From JBGPTK01 sp963797765 (GTDB taxonomy: Bacteria > Acidobacteriota > Terriglobia > Acidiferrales > UBA7541), in assembly GCA_963797765.1 (NCBI GenBank), contig CAWCQU010000001.1, forward strand, positions 124,001 to 188,000: a stretch of DNA of 64,000 nt. The letters are read 5' to 3'. How positions within the stretch are numbered: the first letter of the stretch is position 1; each line of letters starts with the position of its first letter. The notes under the pieces are model-generated. The model was not told where the DNA came from, made no database searches, and worked only from the letters and a program-made list of their open reading frames with translations. Below are positions 37,723 to 45,528 of this stretch, in pieces. The position numbers and the translations under genes are program-made.

Positions 37723-38142
37723 ATGGACCGTGAGTGGAACGACAGCCAACCGATTTACCGGCAACTTCGCGACCGTGTGGTCGCGATGATCCTCGACGGC
37801 GTGCTCAAGGAAGGCGATCCGCTGCCGTCGGTGCGCAATGTCGCGGCCGAATATCGCGTCAATCCTCTCACGGTTCTGAAGGGCTATCAACAATTGGTGG
37901 ATGAGGGGCTGGTAGAGAGCAAGCGAGGCCTCGGCATGTTCATCAATACGGGCGCACGCAATCTTTTGCTGCAGGGCGAACGGCAGAGGTTTCTTGCCGA
38001 AGAATGGCCCCGAGTCCACGCAACCATAAAGCGGCTCGGCCTGACACCGGAAGAACTGGATGCTGCCGCAAAACGCAGGTCATCGTCAGATGGCGCACAG
38101 ACGAAGACCGCCGAGTCGAAGCCCCGCAAGGAGGAGAGCTAG
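37723..38142 (+). CDS. GntR-family transcriptional regulator, YtrA subfamily
   Basis: 139 residues. The N-terminal winged helix is standard GntR (QPIYRQLRDRVVAMILDG, LPSVRNVAAEYRVNPLTVLKGYQQL), and the short C-terminal helical tail with no ligand-binding domain is typical of the YtrA type. These regulators usually control the ABC transporter beside them; here the ATPase gene starts five bases after the stop. The likely binding site is the palindrome at 36966-36983. Confidence 0.92.
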   Translation: MDREWNDSQPIYRQLRDRVVAMILDGVLKEGDPLPSVRNVAAEYRVNPLTVLKGYQQLVDEGLVESKRGLGMFINTGARNLLLQGERQRFLAEEWPRVHATIKRLGLTPEELDAAAKRRSSSDGAQTKTAESKPRKEES

Positions 38143-38146
38143 AGCC

Positions 38147-39022
38147 ATGCCATGCATAGAAGCACGTGGTCTCCGGAAGGTGTTCGGAACAACGATCGCG
38201 GTGGACGGCATCGATTTGCGTGTCGAAGAGGGCCGCATCCTCGGACTTATCGGGCCCAACGGGGCGGGCAAGACCACCGCGCTCAATGCGATCTTGGGCC
38301 TCACCTCTTATGAGGGTCAACTGAGGGTGCTCGGACGAGACCCCTGGACGGAGCGCGAAAAACTCATGCGCGATGCTTGTTTCATTGCCGATGTCGCTGT
38401 GCTGCCGCGCTGGATGACGGTTTGGCAGGCTCTCGATTACTTCGCTGGCGTACATCCGCGATTCGACCGCGCGAAGGCGGAAGGCTTTCTTGCGAAGACC
38501 ACCATCGGGCGCGCCAGCAAGGTCCGGGAATTGTCGAAGGGCATGGTGGCGCAACTGCATCTCGCCCTGGTCATGGCCATTGACGCGAAATTGCTGGTGC
38601 TGGACGAGCCGACGCTTGGCTTGGATATTTTGTATCGCAAGCAGTTCTACGATTCGCTGCTGAATGACTACTTCGATCGAAGCCGCACCATCGTGGTGAC
38701 CACCCACCAAGTGGAAGAGATTCAGGACGTCTTGACCGATGTCATGTTCATTAACCGCGGCCGCATCGTCTTCGATTGCAGTATGGAAGAATTCGAGTCG
38801 CGCTATCTGGAAGTGATGGTGAATCCCGAGCAGATCGCCGCGGCTCGGGCGCTGAAGCCGATTCACGAACGCCAAGTGTTCGGGCGCAGCATCCTGCTGT
38901 TCGATCGTGTCGAACGCCAGCAACTCGCCGCGCTTGGCGACGTGCGAACGCCGAGCATCGCCGACTTGTTTGTTGCCGTGCTCAGCAATCAAAGCGGCGT
39001 GGCCCAAGGAGGGGCTCGATGA
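38147..39022 (+). CDS. ABC transporter ATP-binding protein (drug/lantibiotic-export type)
   Basis: 291 residues from the ATG at 38147, which has AAGGAGGAG upstream; an in-frame extension to 38060 overlaps gntR and is unlikely. Walker A is GPNGAGKTT, the signature is a slightly unusual ELSKGMVAQL, Walker B is LLVLDEPTLGLD, and the switch His is in VVTTHQVEE. A C-terminal extension follows. It forms the transporter with the permease whose start overlaps its stop by four bases. Confidence 0.93.
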   Translation: MPCIEARGLRKVFGTTIAVDGIDLRVEEGRILGLIGPNGAGKTTALNAILGLTSYEGQLRVLGRDPWTEREKLMRDACFIADVAVLPRWMTVWQALDYFAGVHPRFDRAKAEGFLAKTTIGRASKVRELSKGMVAQLHLALVMAIDAKLLVLDEPTLGLDILYRKQFYDSLLNDYFDRSRTIVVTTHQVEEIQDVLTDVMFINRGRIVFDCSMEEFESRYLEVMVNPEQIAAARALKPIHERQVFGRSILLFDRVERQQLAALGDVRTPSIADLFVAVLSNQSGVAQGGAR

Positions 39023-39915
39023 GTACTCCATCAAATGCCGTTCCCGGGTCTCCCCTCGAATCGAAAGCAACCGCGCCCGCGGTCATCACCGCCAGCCGTC
39101 GCATTTACTGGTCGATGCGGCGCGAATTGTGGGAGCACCGTTCGATCTATGTCGCCCCGCTGGCCGCCGCCGCTGTTTTTCTGCTGGCCTTCTTGACAGC
39201 GTTGACGTTCAGCCCAGTGCACCGGCACGAGCCGCTCCACACACTGTGGGAATTCGCAGCGGCTCTAATCATGGGGACAGGATTTATCGTCGGGATTTTC
39301 TATTGTGTTGACGCGCTGTACGGAGAGCGCCGCGATCGCAGCATCCTGTTCTGGAAGTCGCTGCCGGTTTCCGACCTCACCACAGTGCTGTCGAAGTTCG
39401 CCATTCCCCTCGTCATTTTGCCGTTGCTTACCTTCGCCATCACTATTGTCACGCAGTTCGTGATGATGCTGCTGAGCAGCGCATTCCTGCTGGGCAGCGG
39501 GCAAAGTGTCGGGATGCTCGGGACACGGATGTCGTTCTTCCACATGTCCCTGATATTCCTCTACCACATTCTCACCGTTCACGGCCTCTGGTACGCGCCC
39601 ATGTACGCCTGGTTGCTGCTGGTTTCAGCTTGGGCGCCACGCGCGCCGTTTATCTGGGCGTTCGTACCTCCGTTCGTGATCTGGGGAGTCGAGAAGACTG
39701 CGTTCAGAACTACGCATTTCCTCGGCATGCTGCAGTACCGCTTGACCGGGCCGGAGCCTGCCAACATGGCGCCGGGGAGCTCCGTGATGGACATAATGTC
39801 AGCGCTCACTCCGGCGCAATTTTTCAGCACGCCGGGTCTGTGGATAGGGCTGGCGATCGCCGCGATATTCATCGCCGCAGCGGTGCGGATACGGCGCTCT
39901 CGCGAACCGATCTGA
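39019..39915 (+). CDS. ABC-2 type transporter permease
   Basis: 298 residues from the ATG that overlaps the ATPase stop (ATGA). It has about six membrane helices (for example YVAPLAAAAVFLLAFLTALT, FAIPLVILPLLTFAITIV, LWIGLAIAAIFIAAAVRI) and cytosolic loops such as YGERRDRSILFWKSLPVSD, which is typical of the ABC-2 permeases that pair with YtrA-type operons. The substrate is unknown: lipids, peptides or antibiotics are possible. Confidence 0.9.
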   Translation: MSTPSNAVPGSPLESKATAPAVITASRRIYWSMRRELWEHRSIYVAPLAAAAVFLLAFLTALTFSPVHRHEPLHTLWEFAAALIMGTGFIVGIFYCVDALYGERRDRSILFWKSLPVSDLTTVLSKFAIPLVILPLLTFAITIVTQFVMMLLSSAFLLGSGQSVGMLGTRMSFFHMSLIFLYHILTVHGLWYAPMYAWLLLVSAWAPRAPFIWAFVPPFVIWGVEKTAFRTTHFLGMLQYRLTGPEPANMAPGSSVMDIMSALTPAQFFSTPGLWIGLAIAAIFIAAAVRIRRSREPI

Positions 39916-39978
39916 TTCGATGCTCGCTTGATTCAGTCCCTGGTGTAAGGAAAAACGAATAGGAGCACATCTGAAATC

Positions 39979-40698
39979 ATGGAACGAATTGCAGAAACGT
40001 CGCCGCGTCTCAAGGCCAGGATTACCGGTGCTTTTTATCTCCTGACCATACTGACGGGAATATTCGCCGGGGGTTTCGTGAGCGGCAGCCTTGTGGTAAA
40101 CGGCGACGCAGCGGCTACGGCGACCAACATATTGATGCACAAGAGCTTGTTTCAGTTGGGTTTCGCAGTCTACCTCATCGAAATGGCGTGCAACATCGCC
40201 ATCACAGCTCTCTTTTATGACTTGCTTAAGCCAGCGGGCAGGAGCGTCTCTTTGGTTGCCGCGTTCTTAGGCCTCACCGGTTGCATCATCAAGACTTTTA
40301 GCCGCGTCTTTTTTATTGCCCCCTTGTTCATCCTGGGAGGCGCGCACTACTTGAGCGTATTCAGCACGGAACAGTTGCAGGCGCTGGCGCTCCTCTTTCT
40401 CAAGGTGAATGACCGTGGCGCCGCGATCGCTTTGGTATTTTTCGGATTTTATGCACTCCTGACGGGCTACCTCATCATCAGGTCCACCTTCCTGCCTCGG
40501 ATTCTAGGCGTGTTGTCGATAATTGGAGGTTTGGGTTGGCTGACCTTCCTGTATCAGCCGCTAGGATACCGTCTGTTTCTCTACATTGTAGCCTTCGCCC
40601 TCCTCGGGGCAGCATCGCTAATCCTGTGGCTCCTTGTGTTCGGCGTGAACGAACAACGATGGAAGGAGCAGGCCAGTGCAGCGGGGGAAAGCCAATGA
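39979..40698 (+). CDS. DUF4386-family membrane protein, copy 1
   Basis: 239 residues with about six membrane helices. Characteristic segments are RLKARITGAFYLLTILTGIFAG, DAAATATNILMH and STFLPRILGVLSIIGGLGWL. The family has no established function. It is closely related to the gene at 41544 (shared FNDAAATATNIL-like segment and the end VNEQRWKxQASAA), so it is part of a local duplication. Confidence 0.85.
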   Translation: MERIAETSPRLKARITGAFYLLTILTGIFAGGFVSGSLVVNGDAAATATNILMHKSLFQLGFAVYLIEMACNIAITALFYDLLKPAGRSVSLVAAFLGLTGCIIKTFSRVFFIAPLFILGGAHYLSVFSTEQLQALALLFLKVNDRGAAIALVFFGFYALLTGYLIIRSTFLPRILGVLSIIGGLGWLTFLYQPLGYRLFLYIVAFALLGAASLILWLLVFGVNEQRWKEQASAAGESQ

Positions 40699-40741
40699 AA
40701 GCCGCCGTCTACAGCAGATTGGAATTGCCAGAGGAAACGAA

Positions 40742-41470
40742 ATGAAATTCACCATTATCGACGAGTCACAACGCACGGCTGCACGGATCGCAGGACTTGC
40801 TTGCCTGATCTCGTTCGTCACCGTGGTCGCGGTCAATTTCGGCATCTTCGCCCGGCTCATCGTCCGCGGCGATCCGGCGCAGACCGCCCGGAATATCCTG
40901 GCGCACGAAACACTATTCCGTGTGGGCGTCGCGGGCGACATGGTTTACTGCGTTGGCGTTGTCGTGCTGCTGACAGCGCTTTATGTGATCCTCAAGCCGG
41001 TCAGCCAGAGCCTCGCCTTGCTCGCGGCATTCGGCAGGCTGGTCCATGGCCTCACGTGGCTCCTGGCAACGCTCAATCTCTTTACCGCTCTGCGGCTCTT
41101 GAGTGACGCTGATTACTCGCGTGCGTTTGGACCAGACCAATTGCCGGCCTTGGCGCGGCTGTACCTCAGCGGTTTCGACGCGTACTACGTTGGCTTGCTG
41201 TTTTGGGCATTGGGAGCCACAGTTGGCAGCTACTTGTGGTTCAAGTCGAACTACATCCCCAGAGCACTGGCGGCCTTTGGTGTGATCTCCAGTGCATGGT
41301 GCGCCGCCTGCACTTTCGTTTTTTACATCTTCCCCGACTTCTCCAAAGTAGTGAACCTGTGGTTGTTCGACTCGCCCATGGCTATCTTCGAACTAGCGCT
41401 GAGTTTTTGGCTTTTGTTTAAGGGATTACGGTCATTTGGGGTAGCTGTACCGACAAAGCAGGCGATCTAG
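40742..41470 (+). CDS. DUF4386-family membrane protein, copy 2 (divergent)
   Basis: 242 residues; the ATG at 40742 has GAGGAAA before it. The same architecture is seen (RTAARIAGLACLISFVTVV, DPAQTARNILAHETLFRVG, LWFKSNYIPRALAAFGVIS), but the sequence differs more from the other two copies and the C-terminus lacks the QRWK tail. It lies 43 bases after copy 1, so the two probably share a transcript. Confidence 0.85.
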   Translation: MKFTIIDESQRTAARIAGLACLISFVTVVAVNFGIFARLIVRGDPAQTARNILAHETLFRVGVAGDMVYCVGVVVLLTALYVILKPVSQSLALLAAFGRLVHGLTWLLATLNLFTALRLLSDADYSRAFGPDQLPALARLYLSGFDAYYVGLLFWALGATVGSYLWFKSNYIPRALAAFGVISSAWCAACTFVFYIFPDFSKVVNLWLFDSPMAIFELALSFWLLFKGLRSFGVAVPTKQAI

Positions 41471-41543
41471 CACAGGCCGGTACCGCCAAGCCTGGCGCGA
41501 TACGAACCCTTGATTCATTCGCTCCCATGAGGAGGAAAAATAT

Positions 41544-42296
41544 ATGGGCACAGCAGTAATGATGGAACGGATTGAAGAAGCGTCGCCGCGTTTTAAGGCC
41601 AGGATCGCTGGTGTCTTTTACTTGCTCACCACACTGACAAGAATGTTCGTCGAGATCTTCGTTCGTGACCGACTGGTTGTCTTTAATGACGCGGCAGCTA
41701 CAGCGACCAACATCCTGGCGCACGAGACGTTATGGTGGTGGGGTTTCGCAGCCGACATCCTGGCGTTCGCGAGCTATATCGCTTTGACAGCTCTTTTCTA
41801 CGAGTTGTTCAAGCACGTGAACAGGAGCCTCTCCTTGGTCGCAGCATTTTTCAGCCTCGTGGCATGTATAGTTCAGGCTATTAGCAGCCTGTTTCATCTC
41901 GCCCCACTGTTCCTCTTGGGCGGCGCGCGGTACTTGAACGTATTTACGGTGGAGCAGTTGCAGGCGCTGGCTCTCGTGTTTCTCAGACTGCGCGCCGCGG
42001 CCTACCACAACATTGGCCTGGTATTTTTCGGATTGTATTGCCTCCTGATCGGCATCCTCATTCTCAGGTCCACCTTCCTGCCGCGCATCCTTGGCGTGCT
42101 GATGGCACTCGCTGGTTTGAGCTACGTGCTGTTTCTGTCACCACCGCTCGTACGGTCTCTGCAACCCTACATTCTGGTTTTCCCTGGCGTTGGGCAAATT
42201 TCGCTGACCCTGTGGCTCCTCGTGCTCGGCGTGAACGAACAACGATGGAAGCAGCAGGCCAGCGCAGCACTGTCAACCGATCCTGTGCCGCACTGA
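41544..42296 (+). CDS. DUF4386-family membrane protein, copy 3
   Basis: 250 residues with a strong ribosome site (AGGAGGAAA) before the ATG at 41544. It is most like copy 1: RFKARIAGVFYLLTTLTRMF, STFLPRILGVLMALAGLSYV and the same C-terminal NEQRWKQQASAA. It arose by tandem duplication and lies in series with the other two and a small membrane protein. Confidence 0.85.
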   Translation: MGTAVMMERIEEASPRFKARIAGVFYLLTTLTRMFVEIFVRDRLVVFNDAAATATNILAHETLWWWGFAADILAFASYIALTALFYELFKHVNRSLSLVAAFFSLVACIVQAISSLFHLAPLFLLGGARYLNVFTVEQLQALALVFLRLRAAAYHNIGLVFFGLYCLLIGILILRSTFLPRILGVLMALAGLSYVLFLSPPLVRSLQPYILVFPGVGQISLTLWLLVLGVNEQRWKQQASAALSTDPVPH

Positions 42297-42330
42297 GAGG
42301 CACACGCAAATCTAATAAGGAGAATATCCA

Positions 42331-42711
42331 ATGAAACACAACGTTATGTTAACCATCGCGTCTCTGCTCTCGATCCTCTTGCTGACGCTTCACATTACGG
42401 ACGACATCGTCCGTGGGATATCGAAGGCCGAGCCCTCAAACATTGCGTTGGCCGTTCTCGTGGTGTTGCTGTACGGGACGCTGGTGCTCGCCGAACGGCG
42501 ATCGGGGTACGTCATCATGCTGCTCGTCGGGTTGTTCGCGGCAGGCATGCCCGTCATCCATATGAGGGGGGCACATTACGGCGAGATCGCCAAGTCCACC
42601 GGCGGTTTCTTCTTCGTCTGGACACTCTGGGCGCTCGGCGCGCTCGGGGGCTTCACCTTCATCCTCTCGGCGCGCGGACTGTGGAGCCTGCAATGGGGCC
42701 ATCCCCGGTAG
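42331..42711 (+). CDS. Small four-helix membrane protein of unknown function
   Basis: 126 residues. AAGGAG lies before the ATG. Four hydrophobic stretches are visible (MLTIASLLSILLLTLHIT, IALAVLVVLLYGTLVLA, YVIMLLVGLFAAGMPVIH, GGFFFVWTLWALGALGGFTF). No motif is recognised. It follows the third DUF4386 gene by 34 bases and may be co-transcribed with it. Confidence 0.7.
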   Translation: MKHNVMLTIASLLSILLLTLHITDDIVRGISKAEPSNIALAVLVVLLYGTLVLAERRSGYVIMLLVGLFAAGMPVIHMRGAHYGEIAKSTGGFFFVWTLWALGALGGFTFILSARGLWSLQWGHPR

Positions 42712-42723
42712 TCCGGCAAAAAG

Positions 42724-42757
42724 AGAACGTTGGAAGCAGCAGGCCAGCGCGGCATGA
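42724..42757 (+). repeat. Decayed 3' end of a fourth DUF4386 copy
   Basis: This stretch matches the end of the DUF4386 copy at 42237-42272 (the codons for QRWKQQASAA) with few changes, yet lies outside any frame of that family. It is a scar of another duplication or of an unequal crossover in the DUF4386 array. Confidence 0.5.
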
Positions 42758-42853
42758 AAGCCGGTGCACAAGCAATCATTATTCAGCGCTTCGCGTAATA
42801 GAAAACGAGTGGGAACACAGCCGTAAAGTTTAATTATCTGTTCAGGAGAAAAC

Positions 42854-43612
42854 ATGGAACCACTTATTGATGTTAACTGCTCACCGATGGAATGTACTTC
42901 TCTCTCGCCGAGTGCCCCGATTTGGCAGGACATCCTGGCACAGGCAATGACCGGGGAACTCCTCGCCGCGATGAACTACACATCGTTATCGAGGATCTGT
43001 GACGATCCCGAAGAAATCGCGGATGCCCTGGAACATGCGGAAGGCGAACTGGGGCATGCCGCGGCGTTCGCCGCCGCCGGCCGCAAGATTGGAGTGGAGG
43101 TCTCCAACAACGTTGATGCCAAGCATTGGAAGAGGCTGCGAGAAGCGTTTATGTGCTGCATCACGGAGCGTGACTTTATTGGCTGCCTGATCGTGCAGGA
43201 GATCATGCTGGAATCCTTCGCCGTCGCCAGCTATTCACGCGTCGGGAAAGTGGCGCCGGGGAGCCTGGGCCGGACCTTTGCCGCGATCGCCGCCGAGGAA
43301 GAAGGGCACGTGGAACACGCGATGGCGATTCTGAGAAAGGAGCGAGCCCGAGACGCCCAGCGCTTCGACGACAAGGTCTACCGGTTGCACCTGGAGGTGA
43401 TGACCACCCTCGCGCAAATGCTGGCCAAGGAATGCAAGGATGGACATTGCGAAGTGTGCCACGCCAGTTGTGTTAAGCCAGCACTGTTCGAAGTCAGCTT
43501 GTCGGCAGCCGAGCTTCGCGGAGCGTCGCTGCAACAGTATCTGAAGACGCTGGACATGCTCGGGTTACCCGGGGAGGTAACACTTACATGGGTGGCACAG
43601 TTGCCAGTGTAG
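42854..43612 (+). CDS. Ferritin-like di-iron protein homologous to aldehyde-deformylating oxygenase (ADO)
   Basis: 252 residues. Cyanobacterial ADO turns a fatty aldehyde into an alkane and formate with O2 at a di-iron site. All six ligand positions are recognisable: E35 (TGELLAAMNY), E65xxH68 (EGELGHAAAF), E120 (IMLESFAVASY, close to IIECFAIAAY of ADO) and E149xxH152 (AEEEGHVEH). The aligned helix spacing is also ADO-like. Unlike ADO it has a Cys-rich stretch near the C-terminus (C194, C199, C202, C206 with H198 and H203). The gene overlaps the acyl-ACP-reductase-like gene, the natural aldehyde supplier, by 25 bases. The reaction is inferred, not shown. Confidence 0.75.
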   Translation: MEPLIDVNCSPMECTSLSPSAPIWQDILAQAMTGELLAAMNYTSLSRICDDPEEIADALEHAEGELGHAAAFAAAGRKIGVEVSNNVDAKHWKRLREAFMCCITERDFIGCLIVQEIMLESFAVASYSRVGKVAPGSLGRTFAAIAAEEEGHVEHAMAILRKERARDAQRFDDKVYRLHLEVMTTLAQMLAKECKDGHCEVCHASCVKPALFEVSLSAAELRGASLQQYLKTLDMLGLPGEVTLTWVAQLPV

Positions 43613-44725
43613 CTACGCCAGCACGAACGATCGGCGTCGATTTGTCTCTCAATGTCGATTTCGCTCTGATCGGGCATCAGGAGAATTGGAGAGCGGCTGC
43701 GGACGTACTCGCGGTACTGCGCGGACCGGAGCATACGCCTCTGCCAGACGACGAGATCAAGGACATCCTTCCATGGATTCCGCCCAGGGCTATCTGCCAT
43801 GTCGACGTCGGATCAATCATCCGCACGAAGAGCGGGAGCACGAGGGCGCGCGGCCTGTACATTGATTCCTTCATTCCTCCCGACCGCCTGGAGGCAGCCT
43901 ACGTGCACGAGAACATCGCCCGCGTTCGAGCGGCTGCGGCGCTGCGCCATCAAGGCAGGAGCGAAAATTGTGAGTCTCGGCGGATTCAGCTCCATTCTGA
44001 TTGAGGGCAATTTCGATCAGCTTCCGGAAAGACGCGATACGGTCTTCACGACCGGCAATACGCTGACAGTTGCTTTCATCGTTCAGGGCATCAAGAAAAT
44101 GTGCGCGCTGGAGGGCCGAAACCTCTCAAGATCAACGCTGCTCATCGTTGGAGCAACAGGAGATGTGGGTTCCGGCTGTGCCCGTTGTCTGGCGCCTATC
44201 GTGAAGCGCGTGCTGCTCAGCGCACGCAAAGTGGAGCCACTACGCAGGCTCGCAGCGGAGCTGCAAGACGATGGAGTTCAGGTCGAGGTGGCGACGGATC
44301 TCCAGCAATTCTCCGCAGAGGCCGACGTCGTGATCTGCGCGGCGAGTCTGGCGTCCCCGTCGCTTCTGTTGGGCCGGATCGCGCCTGACGCAATCGTTTG
44401 CGATGCGGGCTACCCGAAGAATTTGTCTCCAACGGCGGAGATGCCTGGCGCCACAGTCTTCTTCGGAGGTCTGGGACAAATCACGGGCGGAATGAAGTTC
44501 ACGCCGGATTTTCATGGAGTTCTGAATCGGCATCCGTTCCCCGATGTGGTCCATGGATGTCTGCTCGAAGGCATGGCTCTTGCTTTGGAACACCGGTTCG
44601 AGCCGTTCTCTCAGGGAAGAGGATTCATCACTCCGGAGCGGGTCGAGGAGATTGAGACAATTGCTGCACGGCATGGGATCTATCTCGCACCGCTTTACAA
44701 TGCCGACGGACCATTGAGTCTGTAA
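43588..44725 (+). CDS. Long-chain acyl-ACP reductase (AAR)-like, one frameshift
   Basis: About 378 residues when repaired. Cyanobacterial AAR reduces fatty acyl-ACP to the aldehyde used by ADO. Matching blocks are FALIGH at the N-terminus, SLGGFSSI, FTTGNT, the NADPH fold VGATGDVGS with a following Arg, AGYPKNLSP, and HGCLLEGMALALE, where the Cys (about residue 324) aligns with the catalytic Cys of AAR, then GRGFIT and HGIYLAPLY. The frame changes between base 43941 and 43947 (one extra base; joining gives AAAALAIKAGAKIVSLGG). The ATG at 43588 lies inside the ADO-like gene, so both are translated together. Confidence 0.75.
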
Positions 44726-44913
44726 GGTCCCAGTTTCCGAAAAGCCGACTCAACCTCCCGCCACAATTTCTGCGCTGCTGACCATCTGAACGCACTTGCG
44801 CGAAGCAGCGGGTGGCCGTTCCGAACGTGGTGCTATTGGGAAATCGCGCGGCATGATTCCACACTAATCTGTCGCCCATTGTCCTGGTCCTCAAAAGCCC
44901 GCGAGCGCAATAC

Positions 44914-44940
44914 TTGACAAAATCTCATATTAGATATATT
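44914..44940 (+). promoter_or_regulatory. Promoter candidate for the Fur/PerR gene
   Basis: TTGACA at 44914-44919 and TATATT at 44935-44940 with a 15-base spacer, 12 bases before the ATG at 44952, so a nearly leaderless message. The AT-rich, partly symmetric stretch around the -10 (ATATTAGATATAT) could be a Fur/PerR operator for autoregulation. The spacer is one or two bases short of ideal. Confidence 0.5.
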
Positions 44941-44951
44941 CCAGATACTTC

Positions 44952-45377
44952 ATGGACGCCGAGTCGATTAAAAGGTCCTTGGAGGACAGCGGGCTGCGGT
45001 GCACGCCGCAGCGTTACGCCGTAATGGCATTCTTGATCGAATGCAAAAGGCATCCCACGGCTGCGGAACTCTTCGAAGCCGTGAATCGCGTCGACCCACG
45101 CTCGTCAAGGGCTACGACTTATAACAATCTGCGGGACTTGGTGCAGGCGGGTTTGGTGCGTGAAGTGGCAGTCGAGGGGCGCGCCGCGCGATTCGACGCA
45201 AAAGGCGCGCGGCATCACCACTTCATCTGCGACCGATGCGGCAATGTTGAGGACGTGGAGTGGTGCGACGTGCCCAGGCCTGCCTCGGGCTCCCTGGGTA
45301 AGCGGATTCTTCGCGAATGCGAACTCATTTTCCGGGGTCTTTGCACGAAGTGCGCTCCGCGGCGCGCTTCCCATTAG
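44952..45377 (+). CDS. Fur-family regulator, PerR-like peroxide sensor
   Basis: 141 residues. The N-terminal winged helix reads RCTPQRYAVMAFLIECKRHPTAAELFEAV and the metal site includes GARHHHFICDRCG; the second structural CxxC is GLCTKCAPR. The zinc Cys4 site and HHHF motif are standard. Such PerR-like proteins repress katG until peroxide oxidises a His ligand, and katG lies 150 bases downstream, which supports that role over iron uptake control. Confidence 0.88.
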   Translation: MDAESIKRSLEDSGLRCTPQRYAVMAFLIECKRHPTAAELFEAVNRVDPRSSRATTYNNLRDLVQAGLVREVAVEGRAARFDAKGARHHHFICDRCGNVEDVEWCDVPRPASGSLGKRILRECELIFRGLCTKCAPRRASH

Positions 45378-45528
45378 GCGGCGTTTGGATACCGGATGAA
45401 TAGCGCGCGTCAGCAAGCGCGGCCGCCGGCGATTGCGCGAACGGGAAAGCCAGGATGAGTTCGCAGCTCGTCGCAGTTCTTTTGGCTAAATTTTTGACGA
45501 ATCATAAATCATAAGGAAGGAGCAAACC

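Noticed and set aside
43448..43462. CEVCH in the ADO-like protein as a heme-c site
   Set aside because: The protein has no signal peptide and belongs to cytosolic di-iron enzymes; the cysteines form a larger Cys/His cluster, so another metal is more likely.
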